A stretch of DNA of 64,000 bases from contig JAFYJV010000018.1 of NCBI GenBank assembly GCA_017537965.1, positions 124,001-188,000 on the forward strand. Direction: 5' to 3'. This document shows, one piece after another, positions 25,409 through 33,447 of the stretch. Every line of letters begins with the position of its first letter. The first letter of the stretch is position 1. The position numbers and the translations under genes were made by a program. The notes beneath the pieces are model-generated. The model had not been told where the DNA came from. It worked only from the letters and a program-made list of their open reading frames with translations, and did no database searches. The stretch is from Bacteroidales bacterium (GTDB lineage Bacteria > Bacteroidota > Bacteroidia > Bacteroidales > F082).

Positions 25409-26703
25409 TACAAGGCCACTCCCTTGCCCATATAAAGATCCAGGATCTTTCGTTTCATGAGCAGGCTGTATTTGTTTTGAATATAGGAGTTCAACACGTT
25501 GAGGTAGTTGTTCTGTTGCTGCAGCAGCTCCACCGTGGTGATGTTGCCATATTGATACTGCAGGTTGTAAGCCTCGAAGCTCTTGCTGTAGGCATTCTCC
25601 CGGGCTTGCGACACCTTGAAGGCATTGAAGGCCGAGACTACGTTGCGATAGGCTTGCGACACGGTCTGTCGCACGCTGAGCTGGGTCTGCTCATAGTCGA
25701 GCTGGGCTTGCTCCAATGCGATTTTACTCTTCTTCACGTTGGTCTTGGTAGTGCCGCGGCTGAAGATCGGGATGTTGACGGAGATGCCGGCCGATTCCGT
25801 GGGGGTGCTGTACCAGTGGTTCATGCCGCTACCGTCGAAAGAGAGGATCCCCATGCCAGCATTGGCGTTGGCGGAGACGGTGGGGAGGTAGTTGCCCTTG
25901 GCCATATCGACGTTCTTCTGGGCAAGCTGGATGTCATATTCGCTCATCCTTAGGTCGGGCATATAATCCAATGCTAGTTGGATGGCCTCTTCTTCAGTGG
26001 GCAGCGAATCCTTGAGTCCATCAAGGTTTTCCGTGTCGGGGGTGACGATGGTCAGGTCGTCGTTGGGACTCATCGAAAGCAGCACCTTGAGGTCGAGCAG
26101 GTTGTTCTCGATGTTGATGCGGGTGTCAACCACATTGTTCGAGTCGCTGAGGTATTGCGATTCGAGCAACAGCAAATCACTCTCGAGGATGGAACCCACC
26201 TGGTGCCTGGCTCGGCCTTGTTTCAACTGTTCACCGCTGGTCTTGAGCACCTCGAGTTGGTATTTTAGCAGTTCCTGGTTGCCGAGGATGCTGAGGAAGG
26301 CCTGCAAGATCTGGGTGGTGATCTGGTTGTCGTACCGTTCCATCTGGGCTTCGTTGCGTTCCAGGTTGAGTCGGCTCTGCTCGATGGTGTTCCGGATGTT
26401 GCCGCCTTGATAGATAGTGATGGAAGAACCTACGCCGATGTTGCCTGACGAGGACCAGCCATTGGCGTTGTTGTTGATGTTTTGACTGGCGGAGGCGCTG
26501 ACGCTAGGCAGACGTTGCATCTTCGATTGTTCGTAGGAAGCTTCCAGGGATTCCCCGGTCAGCTCCATAGACTTGCGTTCATAGCTGTTGGCGAAGGCGT
26601 AGCGAATGCAGTCCTCCAAGGTGAACTGGTAGGAGTGGCTTTCCTGGGCCATGGTGGCACCTGTCATCAGCAGTGCTATTATTAATAGGAGTTTGCGATA
26701 CAT
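25408..26703 (-). CDS. TolC family outer-membrane efflux protein
   Basis: 431 residues with a signal peptide (about 1-19, ending TMAQ) and two outer-membrane-efflux repeats: each has the long alpha-helical pattern (e.g. TQLSVRQTVSQAYRNVVSAFNAFKVSQ) and the strand-forming Gly-rich segments (NIGVGSSITIYQGG, ESAGISVNIPIFSRG). TolC trimers form the exit duct for the adaptor and ABC pair encoded downstream. It is the first gene of the operon; the region 26704-26796 upstream shows no clear TAnnTTTG box. Confidence 0.92.
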   Translation of the reverse strand: MYRKLLLIIALLMTGATMAQESHSYQFTLEDCIRYAFANSYERKSMELTGESLEASYEQSKMQRLPSVSASASQNINNNANGWSSSGNIGVGSSITIYQGGNIRNTIEQSRLNLERNEAQMERYDNQITTQILQAFLSILGNQELLKYQLEVLKTSGEQLKQGRARHQVGSILESDLLLLESQYLSDSNNVVDTRINIENNLLDLKVLLSMSPNDDLTIVTPDTENLDGLKDSLPTEEEAIQLALDYMPDLRMSEYDIQLAQKNVDMAKGNYLPTVSANANAGMGILSFDGSGMNHWYSTPTESAGISVNIPIFSRGTTKTNVKKSKIALEQAQLDYEQTQLSVRQTVSQAYRNVVSAFNAFKVSQARENAYSKSFEAYNLQYQYGNITTVELLQQQNNYLNVLNSYIQNKYSLLMKRKILDLYMGKGVAL

Positions 26704-26796
26704 GAGTCTCGTGTTTGAATTGACAAAACAAAGTAAAGCAAAAAAAGCACACCGAAACGACTTCTTTTGAATGAAACGGAAAAAAACGGCCTTGAA

Positions 26797-26988
26797 TCAT
26801 TCGTCGGTCTTTTTTGGACAGTGTCGGCAGGCCTCGCCGCCTTTGCCTCCGCAGACACAATGCTCGCTGCCCTCGTTCTCGCAGCGACGCTCAAACTTAC
26901 CGTCTTTTTTGACGAACATCTTGATGCCGATGGAGGTGACGGCCATGGCGATGAGGATGAAGACGATGAGAAGGACGGGCCAAAACAT
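26797..26988 (-). CDS. Small Cys-rich single-span membrane protein
   Basis: Starting at ATG 26988 (63 residues) removes an implausible N-terminal extension that overlaps its promoter. Residues 1-20 form one transmembrane helix (FWPVLLIVFILIAMAV), then a basic stretch (KMFVKKDGKFERRC) and a Cys-rich cytoplasmic or periplasmic tail containing CVCGG and CRHCPK, a potential metal or Fe-S site. Similar short membrane proteins with the pattern hydrophobic segment, K-K-x-G-x-F, then cysteines are common in Bacteroidota; their function is unknown to me. Confidence 0.65.
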   Translation of the reverse strand: MFWPVLLIVFILIAMAVTSIGIKMFVKKDGKFERRCENEGSEHCVCGGKGGEACRHCPKKTDE

Positions 26989-27004
26989 GAAAGAAATATT
27001 TTTG

Positions 27005-27012
27005 CAAATATA
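27005..27012 (-). promoter_or_regulatory. Predicted -7 box for the small membrane protein
   Basis: The minus strand reads TATATTTG, 17 bases before ATG 26988. Confidence 0.45.
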
Positions 27013-27024
27013 GAATTTAATTCG

Positions 27025-27032
27025 TAGGTTTG
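27025..27032 (+). promoter_or_regulatory. Predicted -7 box for aqpZ
   Basis: The plus strand reads TAGGTTTG followed by CA, 84 bases before ATG 27116. Confidence 0.4.
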
Positions 27033-27115
27033 CAGTGTCTTTGAGAGAGCATCCTATTGTCAGTATTGAATCAATCACTTAATAATTCTATTAAATCATT
27101 AAAAATCAAACTGCT

Positions 27116-27832
27116 ATGAAAATTGGTAAAAAGTTCTTTGCTGAATTGTTCGGCACATTCGTTCTTGTTTTCGGTGGTTGCGGTACAGCAATCTTCGGAC
27201 ATGTTGGATTCCTTGGCGTTGCCATCGCTTTCGGTCTTACCGTAGTTGCCATGGCATACGGCATCGGTCACATCTCTGGTGCCCATCTGAATCCCGCTGT
27301 CAGCTTTGGCGTTTGGGCCAATGGCCGCATGACCTTGAAAGAGATGCTGGTTTACTGGCTGGCTCAGATCATCGGTGGTATCATCGCCGGTTGCTTGTTG
27401 ATGGTGATTGCCAAATCAGCTGGCATGACGCTTGGCACGTTCGCCGCCAATGGTTATGGCGATTTCTTCAGTGCTGCCGATGTTGCTGGTGGCTATCTCC
27501 AAACAACTATGTGGGGTGCCTTCCTCGTTGAGGCTCTCTTGACCTTTGTGTTCTTGATGGTCATTCTCGGTGTTACCGACGACCGTCATGCTAACGGTAA
27601 GTTCGGCGGTCTCGCCATCGGTCTTACCTTGGTGCTCATCCACCTCATCAGCATCCCGTTGACCAACACTTCTGTGAACCCCGCTCGTTCACTCGGCGTT
27701 GCCATCTTCTCGGAGAACCCGCTGGCCATGCCTCAGCTCTGGCTCTTCATCGTGGCTCCGCTCGTCGGTGCCTGCATCGCTGGCCTTTGCTACAAGTGCC
27801 TTGGCGGTTGCTGCTGCAAGAAAGAGAAATAA
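27116..27832 (+). CDS. aqpZ: Aquaporin Z (MIP family water channel)
   Basis: 238 residues, six transmembrane helices and both NPA boxes (SGAHLNPAVSFG and TNTSVNPARSLG) that form the pore. The FAELFGTFVLVFGGCGTAIF N-terminal helix is typical of AqpZ. Narrow selectivity residues (His in LIHLISIPLTNTSVN, followed by the Arg after the second NPA) favour water over glycerol. The C-terminal CLGGCCCKKEK is Cys-rich. Monocistronic: a TAnnTTTG box precedes it and a heptamer-arrayed inverted structure follows. Confidence 0.93.
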   Translation: MKIGKKFFAELFGTFVLVFGGCGTAIFGHVGFLGVAIAFGLTVVAMAYGIGHISGAHLNPAVSFGVWANGRMTLKEMLVYWLAQIIGGIIAGCLLMVIAKSAGMTLGTFAANGYGDFFSAADVAGGYLQTTMWGAFLVEALLTFVFLMVILGVTDDRHANGKFGGLAIGLTLVLIHLISIPLTNTSVNPARSLGVAIFSENPLAMPQLWLFIVAPLVGACIAGLCYKCLGGCCCKKEK

Positions 27833-27834
27833 TT

Positions 27835-27923
27835 AGAAAGAAGCGAGAAGCCAGAAGTAAGAAGAAAGAAGTTGGACGCCGATAGGCATTCTTACTTCTA
27901 ACTTCTGTCTTCTGACTTCTTTT
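27835..27923. repeat. Heptanucleotide arrays 3, two arms in inverted orientation
   Basis: Six 7-mers of the form AGNNAGA (27835-27876) face five of the form TTCTNAC (27889-27923), with a 12-base spacer. The arms are complementary enough to fold into a long hairpin with a trailing T-run; it fills the gap between aqpZ and hemW and may act as a terminator. Confidence 0.75.
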
Positions 27924-27926
27924 TTT

Positions 27927-29045
27927 ATGTCTGCCATCTACATCCATATTCCTTTTTGCCTTTCCAAATGCGCATATTGCGGCTTCTATTCCATCCCGTC
28001 GCAAAAAAAGAAAAGTGCGTTTTTGGAGGCTTTGAAACGAGAAATTGTTTCACGAAAGGACTATCTTCGCGGCGAAACGGTCAGTACCGTTTATTTTGGA
28101 GGGGGAACACCTTCTTTGTTGTCGGTGGAAGAAATAGATGCGTTGCTTGACTTGATCAGAGCGCAATTCAACGTGGAACCCGATCCTGAGATCACGTTGG
28201 AGGCCAATCCCGACACACTCTCCCTGGATTATCTCAAAGGGTTGGGATACATCGGTGTCAACAGGCTCAGCATCGGCATCCAGAGTTTTTTCGACAACGA
28301 CTTGCAATATCTGAGCCGGCGTCACGACTCAAGACATGCGCTTGAATGTGTGGGTTGGGCAAAGGAAGCAGGCTTTGAGAACATCAGCCTTGACTTGATC
28401 TATGGCTTGCCCACATCCGATGCCGACCAATGGAGCCGTAACCTCGATCTCTTTTTTGGCATGGATGTCCCCCATCTCTCCGCTTATGCCCTTACCCTCG
28501 AACCCAACAGCATTTTGACCAAGCAGATCGAGATGGGAAAGGCTCTTCCTGTGGCCGAGGAGGACGTGGTGCGCGACTATGAGATCCTGTGTCGCAAGGC
28601 TGCCGAGAACGGTTTTCTGCATTACGAAATATCCAACTTCTGCAAGCCAGGGATGCATTCCCGTCACAACGCCAGCTATTGGTTCGGAACGCCCTATCTC
28701 GGTCTCGGGCCCTCGGCGCATTCGTTCGATGGCGTTTCGCGTCAATGGAATGGCTCGTCTTTGGAGGAGTACGTGGAAGACAGAAGTCAGAAGTCAGAAG
28801 AGAAGGAGATGCTCACGCTTGAACAACAATATGACGAATACGTCATGTTGAGGCTCCGCACGATGTGGGGCATCGACCTTAAATATCTGAAACGGGAAAT
28901 GGGCGAACGATTTTCCGAGTATTGTGAACGGCAGGCCCAGCCCCTAATTGTCCAGGGACGTCTCTCCCGAACTCGGGAGTTCCTTTATCTCACCGACGAA
29001 CAGATGCTTTTTGCCGACGGTGTTGCCGAAGAACTATTTTGGTGA
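27927..29045 (+). CDS. hemW: HemW-like radical SAM protein (heme chaperone / coproporphyrinogen oxidase-like)
   Basis: 372 residues. IHIPFCLSKCAYCGFYS holds the CxxxCxxC cluster motif plus the extra Cys region typical of HemW rather than HemN; GGGTPSLL, NPDTL, RLSIGIQSF and DLIYGLP are further conserved boxes. HemW binds heme and an Fe4S4 cluster and is thought to hand heme to target proteins. An in-frame insertion of about nine polar residues (EDRSQKSEEK, near residue 285-295) is encoded by heptamer repeats 28778-28805. A HemW_C domain follows (EMLTLEQQYDEYVMLRLRT). Confidence 0.9.
   Translation: MSAIYIHIPFCLSKCAYCGFYSIPSQKKKSAFLEALKREIVSRKDYLRGETVSTVYFGGGTPSLLSVEEIDALLDLIRAQFNVEPDPEITLEANPDTLSLDYLKGLGYIGVNRLSIGIQSFFDNDLQYLSRRHDSRHALECVGWAKEAGFENISLDLIYGLPTSDADQWSRNLDLFFGMDVPHLSAYALTLEPNSILTKQIEMGKALPVAEEDVVRDYEILCRKAAENGFLHYEISNFCKPGMHSRHNASYWFGTPYLGLGPSAHSFDGVSRQWNGSSLEEYVEDRSQKSEEKEMLTLEQQYDEYVMLRLRTMWGIDLKYLKREMGERFSEYCERQAQPLIVQGRLSRTREFLYLTDEQMLFADGVAEELFW
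28778..28805. repeat. Heptanucleotide array 4, inside hemW
   Basis: Four 7-mers (AGACAGA, AGTCAGA twice, AGAGAAG) lie in frame within hemW; 7 is not a multiple of 3, and the four units total 28 bases. Confidence 0.7.
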
Positions 29046-29100
29046 TGGCACCATTGTCTCGCAACGGTCGATGATCCGATTGGCATAGTCACACCCTTAA

Positions 29101-30492
29101 CTATTTATTATTCATTTCTTGGACTGAAAGTTTGCGGATGATCCAGAGTGTGAATGGCAGGGAGATCATGAAGGTCATGACATCGGCGATGGCTTGGGCA
29201 GCTTCGAGTCCGGTGAGTCCCCAAAGCCAAGGGGCGATGAAGACCGCAGGAAGGAAGCAGATGCCTTGTCGGCACATTGAGAGGAAAGTGGCTTGCCAGG
29301 TATAGTTGATATTCTGAAGCAGCATGTTGGTCGTTGTGCAGATCCCCATCAGAGGAAAGGCGATGCATTGCCAGCGCATGGCGTGGCTTCCGATGCGTAT
29401 CAGTTCAGGGTCCTCGCTGCGGAAGAGGGCGATGACATCAGGGGCGAAGATGTAACCTAGAGTGCCCAAGATGATCAGCACCACAGTGGAAAGCTTGAGA
29501 CAGAACAGGAAGCTCTCCTTCACACGGTGATAGAGCTTGGCGCCGTAGTTATAGCCACAAACAGGCTGGAACCCTTGTCCGAAACCGACGATCACGGAGA
29601 AGCACATCATCATGACACGGGTCACGATAGAGAAGGCTGCCACTGCAGAAGCCTCGTTGCCGGGATTGGCATAGTGCACCGCCATGCGGTTGAGACAGAT
29701 GGTGGCGATCACCGCCAAAGCTTGTCGCGCCAGCGAGGGAAGTCCACCTTGGATGATCTGTTTGTAATATTCCCAGGTAGGCGTGAAGTTTCGAAGCTGG
29801 ATGTGTACGTTGCCTTCGCGTGAAGTGCCCCACAGCAGGACACACCAGCCAAAGCACTGGCTGACAGCGGTAGCCAACGAAGCTCCACTGACACCCATGT
29901 CAAGCACAAAGATGAAGATGGGGTCCAGAATGATGTTGAGCACGGCACCCGAGGCGATACCGATCATGCCGAAACGGGCGTTGCCTTGTAACCTCAACTG
30001 GTTGTTCATGGTCAGCGCCGACATCATGAAAGGCGTGGCAAGGAGGATATAACGCATATAGGCGTTGGCGGAGGGCTGAATCTGTTCGGTGGCGCCCAGG
30101 GCACGTGTCAAGGGGTTGATGAAGACAAGGGCCAACGCACCTGCCACGGCACCTAAGATCAACGGACTCAGAAACCCAGTAGCGGCCATTTTACCTGCAC
30201 TCTCCGTTCTGCGGGCACCCAAGGCGCGTGAAATATAGTTGCCTGAGCCGTGGCCGAAAAAGAAACCACATGCGTTGATGAAAGCCATGTAGGCAAAGGC
30301 TACACCCACGCCCGCCACCGCTTCAGTGCTCAGATGACCCACAAAAAACGAATCCACCATGTTGTAAATGCTCGTCACCAACATGCTGATGATGGTGGGT
30401 ACCGCCATCCTGAGGATGAGCCGCTTGACAGGTGCTTGCGTCATCATCCGATAACGTTCGTCCAGTTTCCGTTGGTCGTTGTTGGCATTCAT
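29101..30492 (-). CDS. MATE family multidrug/Na+ exporter (1)
   Basis: 463 residues with about 12 hydrophobic helices and the two MatE repeats: the first carries VKRLILRMAVPTIISML and YNMVDSFFVGHL, the second begins near residue 245 (GGLPSLARQALAVIATICLN). MATE proteins export cationic or xenobiotic compounds with H+ or Na+ as counter-ion. The N-terminus is a typical NorM/DinF-type start (MNANNDQRKLDERYRMMT). Only 21 bases separate it from the second MATE gene upstream on the same strand, and the pair is likely cotranscribed. Substrate unknown. Confidence 0.9.
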   Translation of the reverse strand: MNANNDQRKLDERYRMMTQAPVKRLILRMAVPTIISMLVTSIYNMVDSFFVGHLSTEAVAGVGVAFAYMAFINACGFFFGHGSGNYISRALGARRTESAGKMAATGFLSPLILGAVAGALALVFINPLTRALGATEQIQPSANAYMRYILLATPFMMSALTMNNQLRLQGNARFGMIGIASGAVLNIILDPIFIFVLDMGVSGASLATAVSQCFGWCVLLWGTSREGNVHIQLRNFTPTWEYYKQIIQGGLPSLARQALAVIATICLNRMAVHYANPGNEASAVAAFSIVTRVMMMCFSVIVGFGQGFQPVCGYNYGAKLYHRVKESFLFCLKLSTVVLIILGTLGYIFAPDVIALFRSEDPELIRIGSHAMRWQCIAFPLMGICTTTNMLLQNINYTWQATFLSMCRQGICFLPAVFIAPWLWGLTGLEAAQAIADVMTFMISLPFTLWIIRKLSVQEMNNK

Positions 30493-30513
30493 CGTGTCGC
30501 TGTTGTTTTGGGA

Positions 30514-31839
30514 TCAGATCACTTTTTTGTACCAATTCGCCTTCCAGATGTAAACAAGCGAGATCAAACCCATGGAAATGTTGTAAAGCCATTCGGCCGT
30601 CCAGACACTGGCGATGGTAGAGGTCTTGGACATCAGGAATACATAAACGATGTAAACGATAAGCACGCCAAACTCCAAAGCCATGGCCGCGGAGGTGTTG
30701 CCCGTTCCGGAGACGGCCTCAAAGAAGGTCATTGAGAAGGCACCCAACAGCGTGGCGACACAGATCACATAAACCGAAGGGATGGCTGCCTGTGCCAATA
30801 CCAAATCATCAGTATAGATTTGAAGGACCAAATGAGGAATGACAGAGGTCGCTGCGACCAAAACGACTGAGCATAGGAAACTGTTTTTCACCACTTTCCA
30901 TATCGTCCCCATTACTTCGTCACGTTTCCCTTCGCCGATGATGCGGCTCGTCAGGGTGTTTGCCGTAGAAGCGAAGGCGATGCCGGGGATGATGAGGATC
31001 ATATAGGTGCTGCGCACCACCGATGAGACCCCGATGGCTGTCTCGCCCATCTTCTCAATCAAGACGAAGAAAATGAACCATGCACCGAACGAGAACAGAC
31101 GTTGTATCATGCTTGGAAAAGCCACCTTGAGTATGTTGCCTAATAGCTGCGGCTCCATCTTATGCCAACGGAACATGCCATATTCCTCATGCGGTATCTT
31201 GATGTAGGTATAGATCCAGAAGAAGCAGAATGCCGTGATTTCAGCCAACAATGAAGCCAAGGCTGCACCGCCGATGCCCATCTCGGGCAACCCTGCATGA
31301 CCGAAGATCAAAGCCCAGTCAAAGAAGATGTTTACCACGGCCATGATGAGGGTCGAATAGGTGATGACCCGTGTGCTGCTGATGCCGACATAGAAGGAGC
31401 GGAACAAGAAGTTGAACACCACGAAGAAGATGCCAAACTGCCGAAACCTCAGGTATTCATCGGCGGCCACATAGATGTTCTCCGATTCAATGATCACATG
31501 TAACAACCTGTGACTGAAGAAGAACAGGATGCAGAACAGCAGCACGCCCAAGGCCAACACGAAATGTGCTCCATGCTGAAACACGACTCCGATGCGTTTG
31601 AAGTCGCCTTCGCCATATCGTCTCGCGATGAAGATCTGAATGCCGATGGCAAAGCCCATGGCCAGGGTGGTGAAGACAAAATAATACAAACCTGCCATCA
31701 TGGAGGCGCTGAGTTCGTTGGTTCCCAGATGCCCGAGAAAGGCCGTGTCGGTGAAGGTGATGACGGTCTGCGCTAGGTTGCCCAGCATGATGGGAGTGGC
31801 GATGCGCCAGATCTCGCGGTTGGTGATGGAGGTTTTCAT
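30514..31839 (-). CDS. MATE family multidrug/Na+ exporter (2)
   Basis: 441 residues, again about 12 transmembrane helices with NREIWRIATPIMLGNLAQTVITFTDTAFLG at the start. It differs from its downstream neighbour in the second half, so this is an old rather than recent duplication. The start codon is well supported, since the next ATG lies within the first transmembrane helix. The -7 box ends only 5 bases before the ATG, predicting an essentially leaderless mRNA. First gene of the two-gene operon. Confidence 0.9.
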   Translation of the reverse strand: MKTSITNREIWRIATPIMLGNLAQTVITFTDTAFLGHLGTNELSASMMAGLYYFVFTTLAMGFAIGIQIFIARRYGEGDFKRIGVVFQHGAHFVLALGVLLFCILFFFSHRLLHVIIESENIYVAADEYLRFRQFGIFFVVFNFLFRSFYVGISSTRVITYSTLIMAVVNIFFDWALIFGHAGLPEMGIGGAALASLLAEITAFCFFWIYTYIKIPHEEYGMFRWHKMEPQLLGNILKVAFPSMIQRLFSFGAWFIFFVLIEKMGETAIGVSSVVRSTYMILIIPGIAFASTANTLTSRIIGEGKRDEVMGTIWKVVKNSFLCSVVLVAATSVIPHLVLQIYTDDLVLAQAAIPSVYVICVATLLGAFSMTFFEAVSGTGNTSAAMALEFGVLIVYIVYVFLMSKTSTIASVWTAEWLYNISMGLISLVYIWKANWYKKVI

Positions 31840-31843
31840 GGCG

Positions 31844-31851
31844 CAAAGGTA
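31844..31851 (-). promoter_or_regulatory. Predicted -7 box for the MATE operon (leaderless geometry)
   Basis: The minus strand reads TACCTTTG, its last G five bases before the ATG at 31839. Confidence 0.5.
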
Positions 31852-31965
31852 TGGTTTTTTTCATGATTTTGCGACCGATCCTTCAACGGGTTGGATTTGT
31901 TCCACCTCTTTAGGACTTTAACTCCGTGGTCTCGGCGATGGTTTTGGAGAATTAGAAAAAATGTT

Positions 31966-31973
31966 TATCTTTG
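31966..31973 (+). promoter_or_regulatory. Predicted -7 box for yqeY
   Basis: The plus strand reads TATCTTTG followed by CA, 41 bases before ATG 32015. Confidence 0.5.
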
Positions 31974-31974
31974 C

Positions 31975-32008
31975 ATTCTAACTTCTGTCTTCTGTCTTCT
32001 AAATTCTA
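31975..32008. repeat. Heptanucleotide array 5
   Basis: Tandem 7-mers (ATTCTAA, CTTCTGT twice, CTTCTAA, ATTCTAA) form most of the yqeY leader right after the promoter. Confidence 0.75.
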
Positions 32009-32014
32009 AACAAT

Positions 32015-32461
32015 ATGTCCCTCGAAACTACCTTAATGGCCGACATCAAGGCCGCTATGCTGGCCCGCGACCAAAAGAAATTGGAAGCCCTCAGGGCTAT
32101 CAAAGCCCAGATCTTGCTGGAAAAGACCAAGGGCGGTAATGTTGAACTCACCGAAGCCACCGAGATGGCGTTGCTCCAGAAACTGGTGAAGCAACGTAAG
32201 GAGTCGGCGGCCATTTACGAACAGAACGGCCGTCAGGAACTTGCCGACGAAGAGAAGTTCCAGGCTTCCGTCATCGAAGCATATCTTCCTCAGCCGTTGA
32301 GCGAAGAGGAGCTTCGCGCCATCATCAAAGACGTCATCGCCCAAACAGGTGCCTCTTCCATCAAGGACATGGGACGTGTGATGGGCATCGCCACCAAGCA
32401 AGTCGCCGGCAAGGCCGACAACGCCAAGGTCTCGCAGCTGGTGAAGGAGATGCTAGGCTGA
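32015..32461 (+). CDS. GatB/YqeY domain-containing protein
   Basis: 148 residues, standard YqeY size. N-terminal helix MADIKAAMLARDQKKLEALRAIKAQI, then a Gln/Lys-rich charged middle, and the C-terminal YqeY/GatB tail domain (AIIKDVIAQTG, IKDMGRVMG, KADNAKVSQLVKEML). The tail domain of GatB contacts tRNA in amidotransferases; stand-alone YqeY proteins are thought to bind tRNA but their role is unclear. Monocistronic, followed by an unrelated lipoprotein gene 39 bases on. Confidence 0.9.
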   Translation: MSLETTLMADIKAAMLARDQKKLEALRAIKAQILLEKTKGGNVELTEATEMALLQKLVKQRKESAAIYEQNGRQELADEEKFQASVIEAYLPQPLSEEELRAIIKDVIAQTGASSIKDMGRVMGIATKQVAGKADNAKVSQLVKEMLG

Positions 32462-32500
32462 GTCACAGAGATCGGTATCAACGTAATAAACAGATGTAAT

Positions 32501-33148
32501 ATGAAGAAAAGTCTATTATTAATCGGATTGTCCCTGCTGTTTGCCGTCAGTTGCAATCAGTCCAACAAGAACGGACAACAAAAAGAAAATGCCGAACCTG
32601 TTGAAACAGTGCAGCAAAACAAAGGCTTCGACCTGTTCTCTGCTGAAGATTTCGTGGATTTGATCAACCATAACGACGAAGCTGCGGCTGCCAAGTGCGG
32701 CATGACCTTTCTTTACCAAGATGAAGTGGAAGAAGATATGGAAGGGTATGAAAGTGTTGAGGGCGATGAAGTTTATGAAGGGGATGCCGGTTTTCAAGTA
32801 GTGGTGTTTGGAAAGGACATCGAGAAAGGCGATAAGCTGGATTTTGGCTATGATTTGAAAAACACATCGGACCACGCCTATTATTACGAGGTGGTTACAG
32901 CTACTTCCATCAATCAGAACCTATGTTTCATCAACCAGGAGGATGCAAATCAGTTTTATGAAATGCTGTCACAAAAGGATGTGATCGAAGGGGAGCGGAA
33001 GTTCTCCGTTACCAAAAAAGAATACAATGGGGGAGGAGAATACCTTCTATTGGAATGTTTGGATGACAGCAACCTTGTGTTTTCAATAGATGCTCCTGTG
33101 ATTGAGGAAGGTGTCTTCTATATCATATCGATATATCAGTATGTATAA
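32501..33148 (+). CDS. Hypothetical lipoprotein
   Basis: 215 residues. Signal peptide with lipobox FAVSC (Cys about residue 18), then a Gln/Asn/Lys/Glu-rich linker, then a region of alternating strands with many acidic residues (EVEEDMEGYESVEGDEVYEGD). The C-terminal half (about 115-215) looks like a globular beta-rich domain (FSVTKKEYNGGGEYLLLECL, FSIDAPVIEEG). No known family seen. A strong terminator follows immediately. Lipoprotein surface or periplasmic location is inferred from the signal. Confidence 0.7.
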   Translation: MKKSLLLIGLSLLFAVSCNQSNKNGQQKENAEPVETVQQNKGFDLFSAEDFVDLINHNDEAAAAKCGMTFLYQDEVEEDMEGYESVEGDEVYEGDAGFQVVVFGKDIEKGDKLDFGYDLKNTSDHAYYYEVVTATSINQNLCFINQEDANQFYEMLSQKDVIEGERKFSVTKKEYNGGGEYLLLECLDDSNLVFSIDAPVIEEGVFYIISIYQYV

Positions 33149-33166
33149 CAGATTGGACTGAGCATC

Positions 33167-33204
33167 AAAAAAATCACCGCTGAAACTTCAGCGGTGATTT
33201 TTTT
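33167..33204 (+). terminator. Intrinsic terminator (also covers tRNA-Ala from the other strand)
   Basis: Stem AAAAAATCACCGCTGAA / TTCAGCGGTGATTTTTT with a 2-base loop and T-run on both strands. Confidence 0.85.
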
Positions 33205-33206
33205 GG

Positions 33207-33280
<74 letters not shown>

Positions 33281-33298
33281 CTTGCTTGTTTTGCGCTG

Positions 33299-33306
33299 CA
33301 AAAATA
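33299..33306 (-). promoter_or_regulatory. Predicted -7 box for tRNA-Ala
   Basis: The minus strand reads TATTTTTG, 19 bases before the tRNA 5' end. Confidence 0.4.
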
Positions 33307-33379
33307 GAACTTTTTTTGGACATACAAGGAAAAAACAAAAAAAATTTCTTTTCACACCCCAGCAATGGGGGTTTGTGAC

Positions 33380-33387
33380 TATCTTTG
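33380..33387 (+). promoter_or_regulatory. Predicted -7 box for the C25 protease gene
   Basis: The plus strand reads TATCTTTG, 61 bases before ATG 33448. Confidence 0.5.
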
Positions 33388-33447
33388 TAGCCCATTGTCG
33401 ATATCCTTTTGTCGTTCGACAGGGAAGAAAGAAATCATCTAATTACC

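Noticed and set aside
29101..31839. Recent duplication of the two MATE genes
   Set aside because: The proteins differ clearly along their length; they are old paralogues rather than a recent tandem copy.
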